This document shows, piece after piece, positions 51,112 to 61,271 of a stretch of 64,000 nt of DNA. Positions within the stretch are counted from its first letter, which is position 1, and every line of letters starts with the position of its first letter. The notes beneath the pieces are model-generated. The model was not told where the DNA came from. It made no database searches and saw only the letters and a program-made list of their open reading frames with translations. The stretch spans positions 331,645 to 395,644 of the forward strand of contig JH720315.1 of NCBI GenBank assembly GCA_000231825.2, in the 5' to 3' direction. The stretch comes from Tetrahymena elliotti 4EA (taxonomy: Eukaryota > Ciliophora > Oligohymenophorea > Hymenostomatida > Tetrahymenidae). The translations under genes and the position numbers were made by a program.

Positions 51112-53364
51112 TCACCTTAAAGCACTCGAATCTAAGGGGTTGTTTTAATTGAAATTTAAATTAGATTTGTCTTGCATGACAGTGGTGTCTCTATTTTTGC
51201 TGCCAGAAGCAGTTTCTAAAATGAGATATTTTTATTTCATTTCAGAAAGCTCAGATTCTGTTTTAAAGAATCTGCTTTTGTATTTTTAGAATAAGTAAGC
51301 GAATACCATGATAAGTATGATAAAGACTAGGATGACAATAATAGCAATTAAACCAGCAACAGAAACGTTTTATCCGTCAATCCAGATATCATGAACAACT
51401 AGCTTGAAGTTGAAATCAGTTTAGCACATCTACCAGACATTATAGAGAATAGGTGAGTGGAAAGTAGCTAAATTACAATCAGTTGAGTTGAAAATTAATC
51501 TCATATTGCTTTCTCCAATTTAATTTTTTTAGTCAGCTCTGCATACAAGTTTGGGAGGGATTTCTTCTAATTCAATTCCGTAAATTCTCTTTTTTAGAAT
51601 AAAAATTAAATAATTAAAAAAAATGAGAAGTTAAGCTTTAATTTAATTTAAAATGTAAGAAAAACTCATTCATTCTTTTTAGTCACAAATTAACATTTAA
51701 TTTGTGTTCAGAAAAAAATATTTAAATTTTTGTTAAAAGAAAGAAAGAAATAAATAAATGAAAAAAGATGATTCATTACTGTTTCAGAGATAGCAATGAA
51801 TGAAGTAGCTCCTTTGTAAACTGCTTAAATTTACTTAACATCATATTAATCAATTTCTTACAAAGCAATTCCATTCAAAAAATCACTGTGCTTATCCGCT
51901 TAAGGTACTAATTCTTTGTTAATACCTTGATATAAAACTTTATGATAACCTCTGCCTTGAATAAATGTGAAGAGTTCACCCATTTGGATATCATTCCAAG
52001 TATATTCAGTGCTTGTGAAGTATCTATTTAATTTTTAAATTATTTTTGCTATTTAATTAAGTTAATTAAAGTTTACCTATTGATGAAATAATCATTGCTT
52101 TCAATATCGAAGAAAACCTCTGTGATGTAAGATTTTTCTTGGCTTTTAATAATTATAAAATAATAGTTAGGATTATGGTTAATTAACAAATATTCATTTA
52201 TTTACTCGTCTCCAATAACAACTAAAGTGTGATCACCTCTAACTGCAATTTTAGTAGAGTTTCTCAGATTTGAAATAGTGTGGACAATACCACTTTAATC
52301 AAAACTAGTTTCAGAAATAAAATAGATAATAACACCATTGTTAGGGCAAACAATGTAAAGTCTATGAGAGAAATCTGTAGCTAAATCAACAGCATTCAAG
52401 AAGGAATCTAATTTAAGAGAGTTTTAGTTCAAATTTGTCATGAATACATATTTAGTTGAGAGTTTACTGTCAATTAAGTAGACATCGATACCATCTTGAT
52501 CAACTGAAACAAAGAGATATCCCTTAGAAAACACAGCTGCACTAATTTCTTTTCTGACTTTGTATTCGCTATTCTTAACTAACTTGATTTCGAACTTGTC
52601 TATATTATGGATAGCTGGTATTTCAAATGTTAACATAGTTGAAGGTAATAAGATATGAACTAATTAGCCATCATGTGAGTTAGTTATGATAATGTTCTAG
52701 CTGCCAGGAGTGAAAGGAGCTAGGATTTAAGGTTCAATTTTTATTTATTTCAATAGAAAAATTTCAATATATTTGTTGAATATATTTCTAGAGTTAATAT
52801 AGAAGACTTGCAAGTTAAATTCGGCATTTAAAGTAACTAAGATTTGATTAAATGAGTGCATAGCCAAGTATTCAATGTTTTTAGGATTTATATCAGCATC
52901 TAATCTATCAAACTAAATCTCAACAGTACGGTTCATTACTTCACAAGGGTTAGTTCCTTTTCCTAATCATTTTTTTAGATAATATGATTAATTATTAATT
53001 TTCTTTTATTATTTTTATTTCATATATTTTATCTTCTGGATTTTTATTTTTGATTGACACCTCATGTTGAGGAAAAAGTAGTTTTGAAGCTGTTTAAATG
53101 AAATAATGATTTACCTGTGTAATTTTAGATTTCCATGTTGAAAGTAGTACGGAAACCACCATAGTCGAATTCATATTCTTGTGTCTCATTGAAATGAACA
53201 TCTCTGGTTTCGTTTTTAAGAATTTAGTGGTATCTCTTCATTTAACCCCACTTATAAGGTACTTTAGTATGATTTAAAATCATATCCAAGTCAAAATCCT
53301 AAGAGCTTACTCCTAAGATTAACAAGGAACAAAAGAACAAGAAAAATACAGGCTTTGAAATCAT
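51112..53364 (-). CDS. Type I membrane protein with signal peptide and propeller-like ectodomain
   Basis: ATG 53364-53362. Exons are 53364-53115, 52962-52077, 52023-51780 and 51588-51112 (TGA); introns are GT...AG and in phase (618 aa). The N-terminal signal peptide MISKPVFFLFFCSLLILGVSS is clear. The ectodomain of about 500 residues has repeated strand-turn patterns (for example SHRLYIVCPNNGVIIYFISE and KIAVRGDHTLVVIGDEQI) suggesting a beta-propeller, with few Cys and several N-x-S/T sites. One TM helix is at about 528-552 (VAGLIAIIVILVFIILIMVF), followed by a cytosolic tail of about 66 residues. GC content is higher than in neighbouring genes, suggesting good expression or strong constraint. 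No enzyme motif was seen. The plan resembles the 25917 gene without its Cys-rich knot. The ligand is unknown. Confidence 0.88.
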
Positions 53365-56201
53365 TTATTTAATAACTGTGTATTTTTTATTCCTACTTAT
53401 AAATTACTTTTCAAAAGATTTTTATGATTATTATTATTATTTTAGAAAATCTTTGGTGAAAATCTTTCTTTTTAATTGGTAATTATTAATGATTATTTAA
53501 TTAACCTTCTTCCTCTTGGTCAATCAATTTACAGTTATTAGTTTTTTTTAAAGGCATCTCATTTATCATAATTAGTTCAATAAAAGGACATCCCAAATAA
53601 GTTTGCGGTTATAAACACACATCTCAAAAAAATAAAAACATTATAAAGCAACCTTATCACAAACAAATTATATAACTTCTTACTATTTTCTTCAATCTTA
53701 TAATTTTATTTTAAAATATTTCAAAAAACATTCCTCTTACTATCTAACTATTTTCTCTGTTCTCAATTAGATAAAATAAGATTTCTAAATTTTATTAAAT
53801 TTTTAACAACCCTTAAAAAATACAATTTAATAGTAATATCATATTTTTATAACTAAAGGGAGGCACTATCCTATTTTATCAAATTCAATTTTCATCCAAA
53901 TTACATTTTTTGTGATATTTTTTTCATAATTTGGAAGACAAATTCCAAATAGTGGCCTCCTGTTTTTAATGTTTTATGCATGAATAACTAACTCACTAAA
54001 TCGAGAGTAAAAATATTTAGAGAGTTACAAAGATTTGATTTCGAGCTAAAAGCTAAAGTACAAATTAAAACAATTAAGGAATTAATTATATTAAATTTTT
54101 TCTTTCGAAATTAATTTGAGTGTGAAATAAAGATAGATTAAAGCCATCCGAATTTTATTTTTGTAAGAAAGTTTTTTAATTAAACTAAAAAGAAAGTACT
54201 TCTTAATAAATAAATATCTTTTGTTAATTTCTACCATAATCATAACTTTGTTCATTTTTTATTTGTCTTTACTATGAATAAAATTGTATCAAATAAGCAA
54301 AATACGCTGCAAGTGAGTCATTCGAAATTACTTCAAATTTAATTTTCTCTCTCTCAAATTTATAAATTTTTTCAAAAATTTATTTGGCATAAATAGCAGC
54401 AGATTGTATTTGTGATAAAAAAAAAACATTAAAATCATATACAAAAAGTTAAATTTTTGTCAAAAGAGATTTTTTTCTTATCAAAGTTATTAGACGATAG
54501 TTTACTTTCAAATAAGTTGAGCTTAAATAATCTAATAGATTGACTTGTTTTGGTTAATTTTGAAACAATATTTACAAATTGTCACATTTTTTTAGATAAT
54601 TGTATTATTTATTGCATACTTATGAGCTAAAATCTACATTCAGAGAGAAAAGATCTTTATTTTAGTGTTTTTTTATGACGCAAATAAACTAAAAGGAAAA
54701 TTTTAGTATTGAAAAATCTGTAAGTTTAATTAATTTGTTTGTATTGCTAAATAATAAATATGCTTACAAAAATTATATTTTTTTTGTTAGTTTTAAAGTT
54801 GATTCTGTTAAAAAAATTTCTACAAATTTACTTTTTATTTTTTATTCATTATTTTTCAAAAAGAGAATCATTTAGATAATATTTTTGCTCATAAAAATAA
54901 AAAGATTAATAAAATGTTAAATTTTAATAGCTAGTTAGGTATTATTATGTGAGATCACATTAATTTAATTTTCAATATTACTAAGTATTAAGTAAGTATT
55001 GATAAATTTAATTTATTTATTAGTAAATCTAACAGTTTATTTTCAAATGAGTAGCATCTGTAAGATTAAAATTGGAGTTAGTAAAAAAGCAAAAGAAATA
55101 AAATATTTAATTTACTTACAAAAATTGTGGTTATTAACACTTACTAAGAATATTATTGGTTTTGATCTTAAAATATTTTTATTTTATGAAATGAGAAGAT
55201 AATTCTGTAAAGAAAATAAATTTTCTTTTAGCTTTATATTAAATATACAAATGAAAAAAATAGATATGTAAAGTCTAGTTAATTTATTGGTTAATTACAA
55301 AGAGATAATATAGATTGATTTAGATATAAATTTTGTGGATTTTTGTAAATAGTATGTAAATTTGGAAATTTTCAATTAAATATCTTTTTTAATTGATGTG
55401 AATTCACTTACTTTCAAATAAATGAATTTTTAAGTTTTTTAATTTTTTTTATTTATGGTAATTCTTTTCTTTTATTTTTTAATTAAGATATACAAGATTA
55501 AAGTGTCAAATTTTTTGCTTAAGAGGAAACAAAAAACATTATTTATTATTTGAAAATAATATTAAGCATCAATTTTTATTATATTTTTTTTTTCTATATG
55601 TAATTTACTAATGATTTATATTTGAATATAATATTTCTAGTTTTAATGTTTACATTTGATTGTTTAGAAAATCTATGTACTATATATTTTAAAATCTTTG
55701 CAAGAGAATAAAGCGATTTTTGAATAGTTAAGATATTGATAAAATACTGATTTTACCTTTCTTGATTGGTATATGATATAAAATCTTGTTTACCTTTGAT
55801 TAGAATCTGTATGCAATAGAAATTGAGTTTAAAGTGACTAAAATATTTTAATTAATTGATGTTTTGTTGGTCGATAATACTTTTAAAATTTTAGAATAAA
55901 TTAGCTTTAATATACTTTATACTTATTATCAAAATCGTAAAACTAAATTAAAATTAATTTACATTAGTTTTCTTGTTTTATTTTCATTTATTTTGAGTTA
56001 AAGATTAGTAAGATTGAAATAAAGTCATTGGAATTATTAGTGGTAAAAATAATTAGTTTACATCATAAAACCAAAATAATTAATTTTATAATTATTTCAA
56101 ATCTCTTAAAAGTGGAATTTAAAATTTCAACAGATAATTCAGATTCAGATATTTATCAATCGCATTCAGAAAAAATAAAGCACTGAAAAATAACTATTAA
56201 C
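53365..56201. other. 2.8-kb gene-poor AT-rich region
   Basis: The left end is the promoter of the minus-strand type I membrane gene. Elsewhere no coding frame with gene-like composition was found; a 67-codon frame near 54999 is considered chance. No RNA gene or clear repeat was seen. Confidence 0.5.
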
Positions 56202-56378
56202 TCATTTTAATTTAATTTAAAAGTAGCTATCTTTTAATGCGATTTGAATCTATGTGGCCTTACTAATTAAATAATTGATTTTATTTTGATTTAAATAAAA
56301 AAATTAATTCCAATCTTCTTTTTTCGCTTGATTTTTTAAAGAATTTTCCATTTCTTTCATCCTTTTTTCTAAGTTCAT
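56202..56378 (-). CDS. Candidate microprotein, weak
   Basis: ATG 56378-56376 to TGA 56204-56202 gives 58 codons. The protein starts MNLEKRMKEMENSLKNQAKK and continues as a charged, amphipathic sequence, which looks more protein-like than the surrounding DNA. Frames of this length arise easily when TGA is the only stop, so this may be an isolated exon, a relic or chance. Confidence 0.22.
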
Positions 56379-56690
56379 ATTATTTTTAATATTTATTCTT
56401 TTTTTTCATAAAAAATTTAAGATGTCTTATTGAATTTAACAACATATTCACTTATTACTTTCATAAAAATATTTTAAACCTCAAGCATTTTTTTAAAGAA
56501 TATCTCAACTAAATCACAATAGTTATTACATGTTTTGAGATTTATTAATGAATGTATTTTATAAAATATTAGATTTATAAATGGGATTAATTTCTTTTAA
56601 AATTCATAAATAGAAAGTATTAGATAGATATAGCTGTTAAGAATAGGAATATTATGTATTTTTATTCATAATAATTTAGCAGAAAATTGA

Positions 56691-58322
56691 ATGAAGGAGG
56701 AGTATAGGTTGAATAAAACCATAGCTTTTTGATTAAGAAACAGCAGAAGCAGCATTGAATCTATTAATTTCTAACAAATAATTAATTATAAAATTGCGAT
56801 TAATAGTCATTTGATGTTCTAAAATTTTTAAGAAACAAGTAAACAATAAATTGAGGAGTTGGCAATTTTAATTCAAAAACTTAAAAATGATTAGCTGAAT
56901 ATATCTCAGAAGATTTAGGCTAATGTTTAGAAGTTAGAGAAATAGAATTAGGAATAGCAACCACCACATTTTTTGCTAAACAATGATAACAAATTAGCAA
57001 ACAATTAAGAAAATTAATCTTAGAATAAAGAAAATTAGTTTTTTTTGTAAGACAACGAGCATTGGAGTTTTAGTGAGCACTCTCAAAGCAAGTCGCCAAC
57101 AAAAATTATAGCTTTAAATAGTTCAATAACAAATTAGAATGTGAATGTAGATAATAGAAGTTAATAAAATTGTATTATTTTCTAAAATAATGAAATATTA
57201 TTTAATAACAAAGGTCAAAACAATAATTTAGCATAAGGATTTACTTTATTTGGATAGGATTCTAGTTATTAGCAACACTTTGCAACATAAGGATCTAATT
57301 TTTCTTTAAATCATGATGATGAATATGAAAAAACATAAAATGGATTTATAAACACTACAAATGCAACCACAACAGTATCTAATTAGGATTCACCAAAAAA
57401 TAATTACTAGCATTTATTTGGGGAGAATCACAATTCTTTGTTAAAAAGCAGTAGATAAGAGAATAAAGATAACATATTTATCATACAAGATGTAGAATGT
57501 TAAACAGAGAATCAACATGAATTTATTTAAAGATAAAATAAAATTGAAAATTCATCAAATATTTAGATTGCTAACTAAATTAATGTTAAAGGGTCAAATC
57601 AATTCATCGAATAAATTAACAATCTTCAAAAAGAAAACCAAGAAATAAAAATATTTGTTTAAAAGTAATCTTAATAAATTATAACTTATCAAGAAATTAT
57701 TAAATATAAAGATGAGCAACTTAAAAAACAATAAGAACTTGAAGATTCCATGAAAAAAATTATGTAGGGATTGCTTGAGCAACTTCGTTAATCAAAATAA
57801 CAAGTTTAACTTATCAGTAGTCAAAAGTATGAAAGCCAAAGTCTTTTATTTAGTCTTGAAGAAGAATACCAAAAAATTCTTTAAGAGCTTAATTAGAAAA
57901 AAAACCAAATAAAATATGTATTAAGTGAAAATATTTAGCTTGAAAAAGATATTGCAGAGCTAAAAAGAGATTATGAGCTTAAATTAGAAGATAAATATAA
58001 TTCTCAATACAATCAGAACTACTAAGTATAAATTGAATAACTATTAAAAATAGTATAATAATCTAACCTTCAGCATAAAGAAAGCTCTTAAAATATAATC
58101 TTAAACAGCATACAAAAGTAGCTAACCTAGTAACTAAGACAAATTAATGAATCAGAACTTAAAATCTAGCAGCTCAGAAAATAAAACAAAAAATACAAAT
58201 AAAAACTATTGTAGCAAGCAATTAATAAAATGTAGCTCATTTTTACAACAAAAAAATTGTTTTATTTTAAAACCTTATGTTTTAGCACATAACAAAACAA
58301 TATTTAAAACATTTAAAAGTGA
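56691..58322 (+). CDS. Gln/Asn-rich coiled-coil protein
   Basis: ATG 56691 opens MKEEY and then meets an in-frame TGA at 56730-56732. A 30-nt GT...AG segment (56705-56734) would remove that stop and keep the frame, but it is shorter than the other introns here. Otherwise translation starts at ATG 56814. The frame is then open to TGA 58320-58322 (about 500-530 aa). The N-terminal part is a short coiled coil (QQIEELAILIQKLKND), the middle is Asn/Ser/Gln-rich, and the second half (from about 57590) is a strong coiled coil (EQLRQSKQQVQLISSQKY, LEKDIAELKRDYELKLED). The last ~30 codons are AT-rich and may be read-through. Function is unknown; probably cytoskeletal or scaffold, by composition only. 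Confidence 0.72.
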
Positions 58323-58987
58323 TTATTTCAACTTACTCAACCTAACTCTTTTGTAAATACTTCTAAAACTCTTAATTATTTTAATTCTAATGCTTCTATT
58401 TCTGATCAACTTAAAAGCAACCTAAATATTAAATTATCTTTATTAATTTTATAATAAATATTATGTAAATAAACTCTTTCTTTCTAAAGATTTTTCAAAA
58501 AAAATTAGTTAAAAAAAAACATTTTAAAAAAAATAAAAGCAATTATTTCCACTAGCTCAAATTAATTTCTAAACTTCTAAAAATTTTAATTGTTTTACTT
58601 CATTCGCTTCACTTTTTCTTTTACCAAAAACAACCTAAATTCTAAATTATCTTTATTGATTTTATAATAAACATTAAATAAATATTTAATTCTATTAACT
58701 ATTTAACTCATATCAATTATTCAAAAACAAATTATTACAAAAACTGAATGATTAATCAATTTATTTTATTTTAAAAATATACAAATAATTTTTTGATAGA
58801 ACAAAATAAACAAAATTTATAAATATTATTTTCATATTAAAGTATTCAGTGTGTTTTATGATAAATATTTAAAAGAGATTATTTAAACTAACAAACCAAC
58901 TTGTAAATATCTCTATCTCTTAATTATTTTCATACATATTAGAAACCTAAATTTTAAATTATGTTTATAAATTTTATAATGAACATT
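58293..58987. repeat. Three diverged direct repeats after the coiled-coil gene
   Basis: Three blocks share the same order of motifs: A-rich lead, then (A/G)ATTATTT-C-ACT, then CTTAATTATTTT-like, then AACCTAAAT-TTAAATTAT, then TTTATTxATTTTATAATxAACATT. They are at about 58293-58463, 58515-58675 and 58857-58987. The first overlaps the 3' end of the coiled-coil gene. Similarity is clear in the AACCTAAAT...TTTATAAT half and weaker elsewhere, which fits old tandem duplication of the gene's 3' flank. Confidence 0.6.
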
Positions 58988-59311
58988 AAAAATAGACACC
59001 TATCTACCTTTTTTTTCATTTAGATATCAAAAACAAATTTTTTAAAATACTAAATGATCAATTTTTGGTTGATATAGAATCTTTTTAAAAAAATTATAAA
59101 AGCTTCTAATAAATATTATACATGGTGAGTTAATATATAAATATATATATTTACAAATTATTGATTTGTATAGGATAGTTAGTTTGTTTTATTTTTATAA
59201 ACATTTTAAATTTTAAGTAATAAATTGGATCAAGTTTGATTTAAAAATAGGGAATTATTTGTTTGTTTCATTTTTTTAATATGAAAATATTAAATTTTAT
59301 TGAGATATTTC
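58988..59311. other. Intergenic between convergent genes
   Basis: AT-rich 3' flank shared with the FHA-BRCT gene on the minus strand. Nothing further was recognised. Confidence 0.45.
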
Positions 59312-60628
59312 TCAAATGTTATAGATGTATTTGGTTTGTATTTGTTACTTTAAGGTTGATAGAAGAATGTACTCGAGTTCTATGTAAAGAGTATTTTTCA
59401 TAGGATTTTTAATTTTCTTAGGTTCTTCGACGATTGCAAATAACTTTTACTTTTCAGAAGAAGCTGTTGGATTAGAAGACTTAATGATTTTACCACCTCC
59501 ACTCTTTATAATAGCTTAGAGATCATCCAATTAGATATTTTTATATTGATCTTGAAGTATGAAGGATGAATTCTCAAATATTTTAAATCCCTTACTCTTT
59601 TAAATACTACATTAAATCTTATCTAAGTCAAAGTTATCATATCTTTCCTTGTCCTCATTAGATACTTCAATTGCATATTCAATGAAATCTTCAATCAATT
59701 CATTATCATCGATGCAGTCTAAGATCCATCCTTTACTAAGAATCCAAGCCCTTTTATTCAATCCAATTAGCATTTTAGCTCTTCTTCTAAATTCATTCAT
59801 AACTACAATATCAAAGTCTTCTTCTTGATTTTCTACAAAAGTAACTCCCAATTTAATCATCTTATTTCTTTCATTTGCTGTTAAGTCACAATTAGAAAGA
59901 ATCACTCTTAATTATTTATTCTTTTTTTATTTATTAACAGTCTTTTGTTCTTCTTCGATCTTTAATTCAGACTCATATTATGTTATCCTTGTTGTATCGC
60001 ATGAATTTGGGCTCTTTATTTTCTTAGAAACTTTAGATTAATTTGAAGGAGTTTTTCTTTTCTTTTTATCTTCTTTCATGAGTTCTTCTTCCTTGGCATA
60101 TGAATATTCCTCATCATCATTATCTCCACTCTCATCTTATTTAGACTAAGTTGACTCATTTACAATTTCATCATCAAAATCAGCTGGTGTTTCTTTCTTA
60201 AGTTTCTTTTAGCTAGTCTAATTAACTTAATATTCAATATTTTTAATACTCCAAATAGACTATTTAGACTATTTATTAGCAGATAGAGTTGCTGCTTTTT
60301 TAGAAGCAGTTTCTTCAAGGTAGCATGCATAAGTTCTTTCAATGTAGAAGGATTACTTTGCTTCCAAATCATAGCATTGATTAACTTCCAACTCTTTTAA
60401 TTTTTTATTTTTTTGCATAATTTGCATACCTGAGACCAAAGGAATAATAGTTATTCTACCTGATTTATTAATCAATAACTCGAAGTGCATGGGCTTAATG
60501 AGCTCTTGCTCTATCTAAGTTGAACATTTTATATTTGTTCCTATAACATTTTTTCCAGAAAGCATTTAGAAAATATACTTATCACTAGCCTTATTGCCTG
60601 TGACTAAAACTAAATCTAAGCTTTTCAT
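59312..60628 (-). CDS. FHA-like plus tandem BRCT protein (MDC1/NBS1-type architecture)
   Basis: A single exon runs from ATG 60628-60626 to TGA 59314-59312 (438 aa). Residues 5-110 resemble an FHA domain: GKNVIGTNIKCS early, KPMHFELLI in the strand region before the phosphothreonine pocket, then LEVNQCYDLEAKQSFYI. The usual GR and SxxH residues are not clearly conserved, so this call is tentative. Residues 130-235 form an acidic/basic disordered linker with nuclear-localisation-like KKKRK and KKIK patches. BRCT 1 (about 239-320) shows VILSNCDLT, GVTFV, FDIVV, NKRAWILSKGWILDCI. BRCT 2 (about 345-435) shows GFKIF, LQAIIKSGGGKII and a final hydrophobic helix. In animals, FHA plus tandem BRCT proteins bring repair factors to phosphorylated H2AX or CtIP. 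A nuclear DNA-damage adaptor role is inferred. Confidence 0.85.
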
Positions 60629-61271
60629 ACTTATTATAAAAGTGTTTTATTTATTATTTGAAGACTGTGTTTTTCTTTTTCTTAATATTAATCAAATTTT
60701 TATTAAAAAAATTATGATTCAAACTACTGTTATTGATTTATTAATACCTCAATAATTCAATTTTCAATTAAGTGAGCGCAAAACAACAATGTTTTCATAC
60801 AAAATTTATAAGGCAAATTTCTTTTAATTGAGATAATCTTTTTTATTCTTATCAAAAAAATTTGGCGCACAGAACATAATCTTAGATTTACTATCAGAAA
60901 TCAATATAAAAAATAATTTTGGTTATTATCTATATCATTTCTAATGCATTAATTCAATATACAGTTTTGCTCAGAAACTCTCAACAAAAGAAAACTATTT
61001 TTTGATAAATCTTTTTTCTTTCTATTTTAATCATTTCAAAATAAGACATATATATACTTTTATGGAAGAATAAGTAAATTTTCATCATCTGATAGAAAAT
61101 TTTTTACTAAATAAAAAGTTATACATATGTATGAAAATCTGAAAAATCAGATTTTGTTAAGTAGTTGGATCTAAGAATAGAATTAATAACTTTTTAGTAA
61201 TAATTAAAAATAAATTTGAAAAAAATAATCAATAGACATTTAATGAATAAGAAAGAATCAAGAATTAATAT
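60629..61271. other. Intergenic, AT-rich
   Basis: Promoter region of the FHA-BRCT gene and 3' flank of the VIT-VWA gene, both on the minus strand. No other feature was recognised. Confidence 0.5.

Noticed and set aside
54999..55202. 67-codon plus-strand frame
   Set aside because: No gene-like pattern beyond a short hydrophobic stretch, and no supporting start context or homologous motif.
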